From Opitutales bacterium (GTDB taxonomy: Bacteria; Verrucomicrobiota; Verrucomicrobiia; Opitutales; Oceanipulchritudinaceae): 64,000 nt of DNA. Shown here one piece after another: positions 18,367 to 27,221 of the stretch (the first letter of the stretch is position 1; the number at the start of each line of letters is the position of its first letter). The notes under the pieces were generated by a model. That model worked only from the letters and a program-made list of their open reading frames with translations. It was not told where the DNA came from and made no database searches. A program made the translations under genes and the position numbers. The stretch is taken from assembly GCA_020831525.1 (NCBI GenBank), contig JAFIGH010000011.1, positions 1 to 64,000 on the forward strand. Reading direction: 5' to 3'.

Positions 18367-19527
18367 TCAGTCCTCTTCCTGGCCGACCGTCAGGCGCAGG
18401 AACAAGCGCGGCGCCGCCGGCACCGATACTGTGACCATGCGGACTCCGGATGAAGAGGCGGACTCCGCCACGGTCACCTCCCCGTCTGCGACGGTCCACG
18501 CCTCCGTGCCCGTCACGCGCGCAATCTCCTCCCACCCGCCGAAATCGGCGGAGCGCTCCACACGAAGGACACTCCCACCCAAATCACCGCGGCGCGCAAA
18601 GTCGGACTGCACCTGCCCGTCCACAATGTGGAGGGCGGGAGTCACCGACGCCGGAGACGCACCCGGCTCTTCTCCGGCGGCAAAGGCAAGGAGGTTGGCC
18701 ACGCCCGATCCGAAGGGATCGGCGCCGGGTTCCGCCCGGCCCGCCGCACGGTCCTCCGGCGGGAAGCGCAGGGCCGCCCACTCACGGTAGCGGGAGGGAT
18801 CCGGCGCCGTGCCAACAACGAAGACAAGCGTCGCGACCTCGCTCTCACTCGTTGATCCGTCGTCAAGAACGGTCGACGCTCGCACATCCAGCTCATAGAC
18901 ACCCGGCGCACTGAAGCCCCACGCCATGTGATTGTGCGAACCCGCCGACATGAGGTATCGGTTGCCCGCCGGATGCGGCTGCGCCGTGGACCAAAAGACC
19001 ACTGGCGGACCGCCGAAGGAATCCAGCACCCACATGGCAACATGCCCCGTGCCTTCGCCCGTGAAGCGCATGTCCACCAGATCAACCGCGATCCAGCGCA
19101 CCGGCTGCGACGTGCGCCGGGGATCCCCGGCGTCCCACGGCGCGAGCGCTGCGGACTCCGTGTGTTCCGCCGCGAAGCCCGGCCACAGAATCCCCGTCCG
19201 TTCACTCGACGGCAGAAACCAGAACAGCTCGCCTGCCTCCACCCCGAGAAAGGACCACGTTTCGTCCTCCGGCCGTACAAGCCGCGACCCCTCCTCCGGG
19301 AACACTCCGTCGCGGACAAAGAGCAGCCCTTCGTCAAGCGGACGGTCGCCCTTGCCCTCGTGCCGGTGGCGCAGCGTCCAGCCCGCCTCCGCCGTGTAGT
19401 CAAAGTCGATGTCGAGATGGCCCTGCCCCATCACCAACCGGCCCGCCGCCTCACCCTCCGCCGCTACCGCGGACACAGCGGGAATCCACAGACAAACGAA
19501 AATCGATTTCCAAGATTTCATAATCAT
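18367..19527 (-). CDS. secreted choice-of-anchor M-like protein
   Basis: A 386-residue exported protein with a signal peptide (residues about 1-22). Residues about 30-235 match the layout of the choice-of-anchor M domain, notably SAGSHNHMAWGFSAPG, where two close histidines precede the GVYELDVRAS strand. The C-terminal part (VLRVERSADFGGWEEIARV, ending FLRLTV) resembles a C-terminal domain common in verrucomicrobial secreted proteins. The ATG has a good GGAAGGAG ribosome site. It follows the SpeE-like gene by 21 bases, so they are co-transcribed. In Actinobacteria this domain family associates with metal-type ABC transporters; a metal-related surface role here is inferred. Confidence 0.7.
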   Translation of the reverse strand: MIMKSWKSIFVCLWIPAVSAVAAEGEAAGRLVMGQGHLDIDFDYTAEAGWTLRHRHEGKGDRPLDEGLLFVRDGVFPEEGSRLVRPEDETWSFLGVEAGELFWFLPSSERTGILWPGFAAEHTESAALAPWDAGDPRRTSQPVRWIAVDLVDMRFTGEGTGHVAMWVLDSFGGPPVVFWSTAQPHPAGNRYLMSAGSHNHMAWGFSAPGVYELDVRASTVLDDGSTSESEVATLVFVVGTAPDPSRYREWAALRFPPEDRAAGRAEPGADPFGSGVANLLAFAAGEEPGASPASVTPALHIVDGQVQSDFARRGDLGGSVLRVERSADFGGWEEIARVTGTEAWTVADGEVTVAESASSSGVRMVTVSVPAAPRLFLRLTVGQEED

Positions 19528-19548
19528 CGTCGCTCCTTCCTAAAATCT

Positions 19549-22035
19549 TCAATGATAGCGCGGGTCCGGACCGGGCCAGCGCCGCCAGTCCGCGCCGGAA
19601 TCAAGCAGAAGCGCCTCGGGCAGCCACTCGCGCATGGAGCGCCCGCCGCCCGTCCCCGTTCGCACCCGCAGGGAGGCGCGCGCAATCCGTTCGGCGGCAT
19701 TGGGAAGACCGCCGCCGTCCCGCGGTTGCGCCGCGGAAGCCGCCAGTTCACCGCGCAGTTCCAGCCACTCCGTGCCCGCGAGGTACGGCGCGCCGCCACC
19801 GACGCGCCGCCGCGCGGCTTCCAGCTCAAGGCGCATGTTGTTGAGGGTGTTCGGCACCACATCCGGCTTTGTCTCCGGGCGACCGAGGTAGAGCAGGGCC
19901 AGCCCCTCTGCGTGCCGCAGCACGGGGTCGGCGAGCGACGCACGGGCTCCGGCGGTGCGCGCGCGCACCACTTCCCAGTCCAGTCCGCCGCCATTCCAGC
20001 CAACGAGCGCCAGCAGCGGCGTGTGCGGCTCGAAACCCGCCGTGAACACATCGTGCTCCCCGAAGACCTCTGCAAAGGCCGCCCGTATGGCGGCGAAATG
20101 ACCGCGCGTGAGCTGATGCATGGGCAGCCATTGCACGAAAACCCCGCCCGGCCGCAGCGCCGCCCGACAGTGGGCGAAGTGCTCCACCGCGTAAAGGCGT
20201 CCCTCCCCCGGCCCCCACGGCAGAAAAAGATCACCCGTCAGAACGTCAAAAGTCCCGCTGTGCGCGGCGGCGAAAACCCGACCGTCCTCCAGCCACAGGC
20301 GCACGCGCGGATCGGCGTGCAGCCCGCCGTTGAACTCCGCGAACCAGTCTTCCGCCGCCCGCGCCACACTCCGCGACAGTTCCGCCACTTCGATCCGCTC
20401 CACCCCTTCGTGCCGCAGTGCGGCGGAGGGTGTGATGCCCGTGGCCATGCCGATATATCCCACGCGCCGCGGCGCGGGGTGCAGGAGGAGCGGCAGGTGG
20501 CCGAGACGCTCCTGCTCGTAGCGCGCCGCCGTGCTCCCGAGCATGTATTGGTTTTGCAGGAGCATCGCACGGCCCATCGCCGGACTCTCGATAACGGCAA
20601 GGCTTCCCTCCCGACCCGCTTCGGCATGCAGCACGCGCACAGGCATACTGGGATTCACCGAGGGCAGACCGGAAACCGGTGCAAAGGCCAGAAGCGCCGC
20701 CGCCGCGGACGCCAGCGCAAACCCCGCCCCGGCCCGCGAGCGCACCCGCGCCGCCGCCGCGAGCGCGAGCACGGCGTAGACTGCGGCACAAGCAGCGACC
20801 GTGCCGTAAATACCCGCGGCGGGCATCAAAAACCGGTAGGCGAACTCGGCCCCGAGGAAGCCGCCGAGACCGTTCGCCGCGAGGATCCAGCCCCACCCAT
20901 GCCCGCGTTCGTCCGCCGCGCCTTCACCGTGCGCCGCGAAAACGGCGGGCAGAACGACCCCGGAAAAGAGAAACACCGGACCGAGCACAAGGAGCGAAAC
21001 CCCGGCGAGGGCGGCGAAGAACGCGGGCACGCCGCCGGCTTCAAAGAGGTTGAGTCCAAAGCGGGCCAAAACATGAAAGACCGCCGGTGCCAGCAGGGTC
21101 GCCAGCGCCGAAGCACCGAGCGCGAAGGGCAGCAACGGGGCCGGTCCGCCTGCGGCGCGGAGGAGGCGCGGTGTCGCAAGGGCGGAAAGTCCGAGACAGA
21201 GGATCACGGTCATGAGCATCCCCGCCGCCGCATAGAGCGACAGCGGTGCAGCAAGCAGGAGCATCTGCAGAAACGCCAGCTCCGAAGCGAGGACAAGAAA
21301 CCCCGAGGCAAAAGCAAGGAGCGCCACCCATGCCGAGATCAAGCGCCGCTCGGGAACCGGCGTGGGCACCTCCGCTCCGGGTCCCGCCCCGAAACGCGCG
21401 TGCGCCGCAAAACATCCCCCCGCCACCGCCGCGTTGATCGCAAGTATGGCCCACATCGCACCCATCGCTCCTAGCGCGGGCTGCGCCCACAGCAGGACCG
21501 CCGCCATGCCCGCAACGCCGCCGAGCGTGTTGAGCGCATAGAGCCAAAGGCCGTCGCGCCCGAGCCGGCGACGCTCCCCGAACACAGCCCGGCCCGCCAA
21601 AGGCAGGAACACCCCCATGAGAACCGCCGGCGGCGTCAGGGTGAGGAGCGAGAGCCCGAGTTTCACCCACGCCACCCGCCCGCTCTCCAATGCCTCCGGC
21701 CCAAGCGCCGTCCACAGGCCCGATGTCCAGAACGGCAGAAACACCACCGGAAGGCAAAGCGCGGCCACCCCCGCCTCCGCCAAGCCGAGCGTCAGCCACG
21801 GACGCCGCACCCGCCGCGCCAGCCACGCACCAAGGCCCGAGCCCAGCGCAAGGCCGAGAAAGAAACACGCGAACACCCGCGCCGCCGACTCCGTCCCCGC
21901 CCCGAGAAGATCGACCGTGCGCCGCGTCCAAAGCAACTGGTGGCCGAGCGCCGCCGCCCCGCTGCCCGCCCCGAGCGCGCACGCCCACGCGAACGCTCCG
22001 CCCGCCGCCGTCGGTTGTCCTTCATCCCCGTCCAT
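19549..22035 (-). CDS. membrane-fused spermidine-synthase-like protein
   Basis: An 828-residue protein. The N-terminal 400 or so residues form many hydrophobic segments like a fused MFS/SpeE membrane part. The C-terminal half is a Rossmann methyltransferase-like spermine/spermidine synthase fold (RRVGYIGMATGITPSAAL, RIEVAELSRSVARAA, FDVLTGDLFLPW). The enzymatic product is unknown; such fusions are widespread and their substrate is rarely shown. The ATG at 22033-22035 starts the frame. Its ribosome site is better placed for a 7-codon overlapping mini-frame. It is followed by the choice-of-anchor M gene. Confidence 0.75.
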   Translation of the reverse strand: MDGDEGQPTAAGGAFAWACALGAGSGAAALGHQLLWTRRTVDLLGAGTESAARVFACFFLGLALGSGLGAWLARRVRRPWLTLGLAEAGVAALCLPVVFLPFWTSGLWTALGPEALESGRVAWVKLGLSLLTLTPPAVLMGVFLPLAGRAVFGERRRLGRDGLWLYALNTLGGVAGMAAVLLWAQPALGAMGAMWAILAINAAVAGGCFAAHARFGAGPGAEVPTPVPERRLISAWVALLAFASGFLVLASELAFLQMLLLAAPLSLYAAAGMLMTVILCLGLSALATPRLLRAAGGPAPLLPFALGASALATLLAPAVFHVLARFGLNLFEAGGVPAFFAALAGVSLLVLGPVFLFSGVVLPAVFAAHGEGAADERGHGWGWILAANGLGGFLGAEFAYRFLMPAAGIYGTVAACAAVYAVLALAAAARVRSRAGAGFALASAAAALLAFAPVSGLPSVNPSMPVRVLHAEAGREGSLAVIESPAMGRAMLLQNQYMLGSTAARYEQERLGHLPLLLHPAPRRVGYIGMATGITPSAALRHEGVERIEVAELSRSVARAAEDWFAEFNGGLHADPRVRLWLEDGRVFAAAHSGTFDVLTGDLFLPWGPGEGRLYAVEHFAHCRAALRPGGVFVQWLPMHQLTRGHFAAIRAAFAEVFGEHDVFTAGFEPHTPLLALVGWNGGGLDWEVVRARTAGARASLADPVLRHAEGLALLYLGRPETKPDVVPNTLNNMRLELEAARRRVGGGAPYLAGTEWLELRGELAASAAQPRDGGGLPNAAERIARASLRVRTGTGGGRSMREWLPEALLLDSGADWRRWPGPDPRYH

Positions 22036-22064
22036 CGCCGCGCATCCGACTATCCTCCTTAATC

Positions 22065-22118
22065 AATTGCAAGAAACTTGCAATTAGAGTTTGACCCATA
22101 ACGCAAACCACTTGCAAT
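22065..22118. promoter_or_regulatory. palindromic operator candidate in a divergent promoter region
   Basis: AATTGCAAG at 22065-22073 and CTTGCAATT at 22077-22085 form perfect 9-base inverted arms around AAA. A third half-site, CTTGCAAT, lies at 22111-22118. Between them TTGACC at 22091-22096 could be a rightward -35, which would place the third half-site over the -10. The site sits between the leftward SpeE-like gene and the rightward PEP-CTERM gene. Its length suits a Fur-family dimer, but the binding protein is not known. Confidence 0.55.
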
Positions 22119-22192
22119 AACGAACCCGAATTCGGGCACCGGCACCGCCGGACACCCGCACAAACGACAAATCACCAAACTCGAAAAATAAC

Positions 22193-22996
22193 ATGCACAA
22201 AGCTATCCTACGCCACACCGCAGCGCTTCCAGCCGTCATCAGTCTGGGCGCCGCCGCCCTCGCCGCACCGGTCGCGGCGCAGTCCATCGCCTTCTCTGAA
22301 GGCGCCGCCGACATCACGTTCTTTTATAGCAGCGCCAACAACTCATGGGATGTTGTCTTCCGCGAAAAGGGAAACACCGTCGCCACCGGGCTCACCACGC
22401 CCTACGGCACGCCTCCCGGCGGCGTCGGCGGATCCACCGGCGACCACAACTTCACAGAACTCAACGTGCTGGTGAGCGATGCTCCCGCGATTTCGGTCAA
22501 CGGCATCAGCTACTTCGTCACACCGGCCGCGGACACGACCTACAACACCGACACCCAGCCCGACCTCGGATTCCGCACCCGCCTCAAAGAGGTCGACAAC
22601 GGCAATGAGGTCGACCAGTTCGACAACCTCCGCGCGACACTCAACCCAACGGAGTCGACCATGCCGACGGACGCGGAATTCATCCTCTTCCGGGCGGGCA
22701 ATCCGCTCGAAGGCGAACCGGAGACGATCATCCTCTACGAGACCAATGCCGGCGATTTGGTCCACGACTGGCCCGCGTGGGGACACACCCACTGGCACTG
22801 GGGCTTCTCCGAGCAGGGTGAATACTCCCTCCTCTTCGATTTCCAAGGTATCGGCGGCCTCCACGGACCGTCTTCCACCGACAGCGTGCGGGTGAACTTC
22901 TCCGTCATCCCCGAGCCAGGCACTTTCGCCGCCGCCTTCGGCCTCGTCGCCCTCGGCATTGTCTTCTTCCGCCGCCGTCGCGGACAAGAATCCTGA
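22193..22996 (+). CDS. PEP-CTERM protein with choice-of-anchor M-like domain
   Basis: A 267-residue exported protein. A signal peptide spans about residues 1-30. The middle domain parallels the protein encoded at 18367-19527 and carries the histidine-rich WGHTHWHWGFSEQGEYSL segment, an HxHxH-type pattern that could bind metal. The C-terminus is a PEP-CTERM sorting tail (VIPEPG, a hydrophobic helix, then RRRR), so it should be processed by the exosortase encoded at 54195-55862. Divergent from the SpeE-like gene across the palindrome and followed by a terminator. Confidence 0.82.
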   Translation: MHKAILRHTAALPAVISLGAAALAAPVAAQSIAFSEGAADITFFYSSANNSWDVVFREKGNTVATGLTTPYGTPPGGVGGSTGDHNFTELNVLVSDAPAISVNGISYFVTPAADTTYNTDTQPDLGFRTRLKEVDNGNEVDQFDNLRATLNPTESTMPTDAEFILFRAGNPLEGEPETIILYETNAGDLVHDWPAWGHTHWHWGFSEQGEYSLLFDFQGIGGLHGPSSTDSVRVNFSVIPEPGTFAAAFGLVALGIVFFRRRRGQES

Positions 22997-23027
22997 GTTT
23001 TCCGCCGAAACGTCGCTGTTCTTGGCC

Positions 23028-23059
23028 ACAGGCCGCTCCCCGCCGGGAGCGGCCTTTTT
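23028..23059 (+). terminator. intrinsic terminator after the PEP-CTERM gene
   Basis: GGCCGCTCCC at 23031-23040 pairs with GGGAGCGGCC at 23045-23054 around a CGCC loop, followed by five T. It lies about 35 bases after the stop codon. Confidence 0.9.
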
Positions 23060-23085
23060 GCGTCCGCCTCGCTCTCCATTATCTC

Positions 23086-23290
23086 CTTCGTCAATAATTT
23101 TATTTATGGGATATTTATATCCAATATTTTGTCTCGTGGATAAGATTATATATGCCGTCCCGCCGCAGAGACGCGGCCAAGCGCAACCGCCTCGTCAATT
23201 AATTTAATTAAGAATTAAATAAAAATAACTTTCTCATGGTTAAATTATTTGACGGAATTTCATATCCCGTAAATGTATTACTTGACGGCT
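23086..23290. repeat. AT-rich TTGACG repeat island 1
   Basis: This AT-rich stretch contrasts with the GC-rich surroundings. It holds two copies of CGTCAA (23089, 23193) pointing one way and two copies of TTGACG (23249, 23282) pointing the other. Around the outer copies, ATATCCC(A/G)TAAAT precedes the TTGACG end, so the island is bounded by imperfect inverted repeats. Related copies occur at 33715-33800 and 39690-39770. No gene is seen. It fills most of the gap before glnS. Confidence 0.6.
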
Positions 23291-23335
23291 AGCGACTGGC
23301 TGACGTCGGTCGATGGACAGGCGGCGGAAGCGTTC

Positions 23336-25009
23336 TCAGGCTCCGCTCTTTGCCTGCTTGGCCCAAGAGTCACGCAGGGTGACACTGCGGTGGAAAACCG
23401 GACGTTCCACCGTGCTGTCCACATCAAGAACGAAGTAGCCCTTGCGCTCGAACTGCACGGGCTCGCCGGGCCGCGCGTCGCGCAAAGCGGGCTCGCCATA
23501 AGCGGTTATGGTGCGGAGGGAATCCGGATTGAGGTTGTCGAGAAAGGATCCGTCATCCGTCACATCATCGGGGTCTTCGGTCGTGAAGAGAGTTTCGTAG
23601 AGGCGCGCCTCGAACGGCACGTTCTCCGTCGCACTCACCCAGTGGATTGTGCCCTTGACCTTACGGTTGTCCGGCGTGGACCCACCGCGGGATTCCGGGT
23701 CAAAGGTCGCGCGCAATTCGGCGATACGTCCGTCGGCGTCCTTCACCACGTCCGTGCAGGTAATATAGCACGCGTAGCGCAGACGCACCTCACGGCCCGG
23801 CGCGAGCCGGAAGAACTTTTTCGGCGGCTCCTCCATAAAGTCTTCGCGCTCGATGTAGATTTCGCGCGTGAGCGGCACTTTGCGGTCGCCCATGGCCGGA
23901 TCGGCGGGGTGATTGGGACCTTTGTAGGTCTCGGCTGCGTCCGGAAAGTTAGTGATGAGGACCTTGAGTGGATCGAGCACGGCCATGCGCCGCGGCGCGC
24001 AGCCCTCGAGGTCCTGCCGCAGACAAAACTCGAGGAGGGCGAGGCTGATGGTGTTGTTGCGCTTCGCCACGCCCACGCGTTCGCAGAACTCGCGGATGGC
24101 TTCCGGGGTGTAGCCGCGCCGCCGGAGGCCGCTTATGGTGGGCATGCGCGGGTCGTCCCAGCCGTCCACATGCCCCTCGTTGACGAGCCGGAGGAGCTTG
24201 CGCTTGGACATGACCGTATGGGTGAGGTTGAGCCGCGCGAATTCGATCTGCCGCGGCCGGTGCGGCACGGGCAGATTTTCGATGAACCAGTCGTAAAGCG
24301 GGCGGTGGTCTTCGAACTCGAGGGTGCAGATACTGTGCGTGATGCCCTCGATTGCGTCGCTCTGCCCATGTGCGAAATCATACATCGGATAGATGCACCA
24401 TGCATCGCCGGTGCGGTGGTGTTTGGCGTGAAGGATGCGGTAGAGCACGGGATCGCGCATGTTCAGGTTGGGGTGCGCCATGTCGATGCGGGCACGCAGG
24501 ACCTTTTCGCCGTTACCGAACTCTCCGGCACGCATGCGCCGGAAGAGATCAAGATTTTCCTCTACTGTGCGGTCGCGAAACGGGCTTTCCCGCCCGGGGG
24601 TCGTGAGCGTGCCGCGGTGGGCCCGGATCTCGTCGCCCGAAAGATCACAGACGAACGCCCTGCCCTCCCGGATCAGATGCACAGCCCAGTCGTGGAGTTG
24701 CTCGAAGTAATCGCTCGCGAAGAACAGATTGTCCCCCCAGTCCGCGCCGAGCCAGCGCAGGTCTTCCTGGATCGAGTCGACGTAACGCGTCTCTTCCTTC
24801 GACGGATTGGTGTCGTCAAAACGCAGGTGAAAGCGCCCGTTGTAGGCGGCGGCGATGCCGTGGTTAAGACAGATCGACTTCGCGTGCCCGATATGCAGGT
24901 AGCCGTTCGGTTCCGGCGGAAAACGGGTCACCACGGTTGAGTGGCGCCCCGCCGCAAGGTCCGCGTCGATCTGTTCGTAGATGAAGTTTTTTGCCCGTGG
25001 TTCGGCCAT
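23336..25009 (-). CDS. glnS: glutaminyl-tRNA synthetase
   Basis: A 557-residue class I synthetase charging tRNA-Gln. [14 protein letters not shown] is the HIGH box and VMSKRKL is the KMSKS equivalent. The catalytic core is followed by the two beta-barrel anticodon-binding domains ([15 protein letters not shown]). The ATG at 25007-25009 ([10 protein letters not shown]) is preferred over an upstream in-frame start. Length is typical of bacterial GlnRS. Its presence indicates direct glutaminylation in this organism. Confidence 0.96.
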   Translation of the reverse strand: MAEPRAKNFIYEQIDADLAAGRHSTVVTRFPPEPNGYLHIGHAKSICLNHGIAAAYNGRFHLRFDDTNPSKEETRYVDSIQEDLRWLGADWGDNLFFASDYFEQLHDWAVHLIREGRAFVCDLSGDEIRAHRGTLTTPGRESPFRDRTVEENLDLFRRMRAGEFGNGEKVLRARIDMAHPNLNMRDPVLYRILHAKHHRTGDAWCIYPMYDFAHGQSDAIEGITHSICTLEFEDHRPLYDWFIENLPVPHRPRQIEFARLNLTHTVMSKRKLLRLVNEGHVDGWDDPRMPTISGLRRRGYTPEAIREFCERVGVAKRNNTISLALLEFCLRQDLEGCAPRRMAVLDPLKVLITNFPDAAETYKGPNHPADPAMGDRKVPLTREIYIEREDFMEEPPKKFFRLAPGREVRLRYACYITCTDVVKDADGRIAELRATFDPESRGGSTPDNRKVKGTIHWVSATENVPFEARLYETLFTTEDPDDVTDDGSFLDNLNPDSLRTITAYGEPALRDARPGEPVQFERKGYFVLDVDSTVERPVFHRSVTLRDSWAKQAKSGA

Positions 25010-25090
25010 GATGCGGGTACTGTGTAGTCCCCGGCACGAAGAGCGCAACTGTTCTAATGGCAGGCGGCCAATCCCCGCGCGGTTCTACGA

Positions 25091-25465
25091 TCAACCCCGC
25101 ACCGCGGGTGCTTCAGGCACAAAGTCCACGCGCCGCGCGTCTTTCCAAAGCCCTTCCAAATTGAAGTAGCGCCGCGTATCTTTCGTGAACACATGCACAA
25201 GGAGGTCGTACGCGTCGATCACCATCCATCCCGAGCGCAGCCCGCTTCGGGCCGAAACATACTCCATACCCTGCTTGTCGAGGCAGGCCTCCACCGACTT
25301 CACGAGCGCCCGCAGGTGGGGTTCGCTCGTGCCGGTGGCGACGATAAAGTCGTCGGCTACCGGTCCGCCGGGACCGAAATGGAGGACCGTGATGTCTTCG
25401 GCCTTTTTCTCGTCGAGCGCCTCACAACAGGCGCGTAGGTGTTCGGGAAGTTCGTCAGGAGACAC
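25091..25465 (-). CDS. rsfS: ribosomal silencing factor RsfS
   Basis: About 124 residues, RsfS/Iojap family. It binds uL14 of the large subunit and blocks subunit joining under starvation. Family features are DEKKAEDITVLHFG, FIVATGTSEPHLRALV and WMVIDAYDLLVHVFT. No ATG precedes the conserved part outside nadD. I chose the GTG at 25463-25465; a TTG two codons earlier is also possible. It lies 16 bases after the nadD stop, the common nadD-rsfS pairing. Confidence 0.88.
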   Translation of the reverse strand: MSPDELPEHLRACCEALDEKKAEDITVLHFGPGGPVADDFIVATGTSEPHLRALVKSVEACLDKQGMEYVSARSGLRSGWMVIDAYDLLVHVFTKDTRRYFNLEGLWKDARRVDFVPEAPAVRG

Positions 25466-25481
25466 AATCAATTGTTCAAGA

Positions 25482-26093
25482 TCAGGCGGTTGCGTACAGG
25501 CTGCGTTTGTCAATGACCTCAATAACAGCGGAAGGAACGAAAAAGTCAACCGACTTACCCGCGGCAATCCGCTGACGGATTTCTGTCGAACTCAGTTCCA
25601 TGAGACGGGTGTCCATGACGCGCAGGCGCAGGCTGGGCCGCTCCGGCAGGCCGGTGTCCGGCCCCGGACGCCGGAGCACAATAAACTCAACCTCGGCGGC
25701 AAGGTCGTCGATCCGGTGCCACCGGTGAAGGCCGGACAACTGGTCACGCCCGATAATCCATGCAAAACACGCGTCCGGCCACTCCCGTCGAAGGGCCGCC
25801 ACCGTCTCCAGCGCGAAACTCGGGGGCGGGCGGTCGATGTCTACTGTCGAGACCGAAAACCCGTCGGACCCGCGCAGGGCGGCGCGCAGCATATCCGCGC
25901 GGTCCTTCCCGGAAGCGAGAGGGCCGTCTGTTTTCAGTGGATTTCGCGCCGCGGGGAGGAAAACGATGTGATCCAGTCCGGCACGCTCTAGAATGTCCCG
26001 AGCCAAAATGAGGTGGCCCGTGTGCACCGGGTCGAAGGTACCGCCGAAAATCCCGAGACGCTTCACACCGGGACGGATTGCCGGACTGCTCAT
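25482..26093 (-). CDS. nadD: nicotinate-nucleotide adenylyltransferase
   Basis: A 203-residue NadD converting nicotinate mononucleotide to deamido-NAD. The nucleotidyl-transferase motif GGTFDPVHTGH lies near the N-terminus, with the ISSTEIR-like motif present as LSSTEIRQRI near the C-terminus. The ATG at 26091-26093 places the motif at the usual distance from the start. It is followed by rsfS, a conserved neighbour in many bacteria. Confidence 0.93.
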   Translation of the reverse strand: MSSPAIRPGVKRLGIFGGTFDPVHTGHLILARDILERAGLDHIVFLPAARNPLKTDGPLASGKDRADMLRAALRGSDGFSVSTVDIDRPPPSFALETVAALRREWPDACFAWIIGRDQLSGLHRWHRIDDLAAEVEFIVLRRPGPDTGLPERPSLRLRVMDTRLMELSSTEIRQRIAAGKSVDFFVPSAVIEVIDKRSLYATA

Positions 26094-26225
26094 CCCACAA
26101 GCGATACAGATACGGAGGCCCCTGACAAGACCGGCGAAACGGACATTGTGCGCAGCAGACAAAGCGCGGACGCTCTCGTCACCCCGGCCCTTGATTTTCC
26201 ACCGTTACTGTCATAGATTCTCATT

Positions 26226-26657
26226 ATGTTCATACCCCACGCCAATGCCCGCCAATGGACGGCGGCGGTTCTTATGGTCCTTCTTCTCGCCGGTTGCCAG
26301 TCGACGCCGTCACAAAGGGCCGAGGCCGAAAACGCGCTCTTCGCCTCCTACCCGCCAGAGGTGCAGGAAAAGCTCCTCGCAGGACGGGTCGAAGTCGGCT
26401 ACGACAAAGACATGGTGCGATTCGCCTTGGGTGATCCCGACCGGACGCGCACCCGCGTGACAGGCCAAGCCGAGGAAACCGTCTGGATCTACACCCGTTC
26501 GCGGCCCCGCCTCTCGCTGGGATTGGGCGGAGCGCGCGGCAGCGGGCGCACCACCGTCGGCACGGGCGTCGGCGTCTCCACCGGCGGAGGAACCACGGAG
26601 CAAGCCCGCGTCATCTTTCGCGACGGCGAGGTTCACTCCGTGGAAGAGTCCCTGTAG
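26226..26657 (+). CDS. lipoprotein, SmpA/OmlA-like
   Basis: A 143-residue lipoprotein with a type II signal peptide and lipobox LLAGC (cysteine near residue 24). The body has GYDKDMVRFALGDPDR and a C-terminal strand set (ARVIFRDGEVHSV), the repeated beta layout of SmpA/BamE-like small lipoproteins, plus a glycine-rich stretch. It is adjacent to a paralogue in the same direction. An envelope role is likely; its partner is unknown. Confidence 0.65.
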   Translation: MFIPHANARQWTAAVLMVLLLAGCQSTPSQRAEAENALFASYPPEVQEKLLAGRVEVGYDKDMVRFALGDPDRTRTRVTGQAEETVWIYTRSRPRLSLGLGGARGSGRTTVGTGVGVSTGGGTTEQARVIFRDGEVHSVEESL

Positions 26658-26708
26658 CGTTGAAAACATGAATCCACATCGCCTCCGCCCTTCGTATCTC
26701 CGTCTACC

Positions 26709-27179
26709 ATGAAATGCACTCCCCGTTGGACGCCTCTCCTCGCCATCGCTGCCGCGCTTCTCCTCGCCGGCTGCGCCTCCACGCCGGAAAGAAGGGCGGA
26801 GGCGTCCCCGGGCGTTCTCGACGGCATCGACAGCGCTGAGCACGAGCGCGTTATGGACGGGCGCATCGCGGTGGGCGACACCCCGGAAATCGTGCGCATC
26901 GCGTGGGGCAATCCCGACCGCAAGACGCGTGTCGTGCGCGAGAGCGGCGAAGCCGAACGCTGGGTCTACCATGGATATGAGCGGGAATTCGTCGACACCT
27001 TCCCGCGCTACCACTTCCGTCCCCGCTACTACTATCACCCCGGTCTCGGTCGCTACATCATGACCCGGCACCACTACTTCGCCCACCCGCAAACATTCGT
27101 CGTGCGGCGGCCCTACGCACGGCAGGTTGTGGAATTCCGCGACGGACTCGTCGCCGCGTTTGAAACGGACGAACGCTGA
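26709..27179 (+). CDS. lipoprotein paralogue, tyrosine/histidine-rich
   Basis: A 156-residue lipoprotein with lipobox LLAGC. It shares with its upstream neighbour the pattern of GRIAVGDTPEIVRIAWGNP and a final VEFRDGLVAAF strand, so the two are tandem paralogues. The second half is rich in tyrosine and histidine (YHFRPRYYYHPG). The 51-base gap suggests a shared transcript. Function unknown. Confidence 0.65.
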   Translation: MKCTPRWTPLLAIAAALLLAGCASTPERRAEASPGVLDGIDSAEHERVMDGRIAVGDTPEIVRIAWGNPDRKTRVVRESGEAERWVYHGYEREFVDTFPRYHFRPRYYYHPGLGRYIMTRHHYFAHPQTFVVRRPYARQVVEFRDGLVAAFETDER

Positions 27180-27221
27180 GGTATCCAGTGCTGTCCGGTC
27201 AGTTGCCGGACGGACAATCGC

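Noticed and set aside
18928-21474. 848-codon rightward frame over the SpeE-like gene
   Set aside because: Composition is arginine/proline-rich shadow sequence; the opposite strand has membrane segments and a Rossmann fold.
27187-27215. Terminator between the convergent lipoprotein and FG-GAP genes
   Set aside because: A 6-base GTCCGG/CCGGAC hairpin exists but has no T run, so support is too weak.
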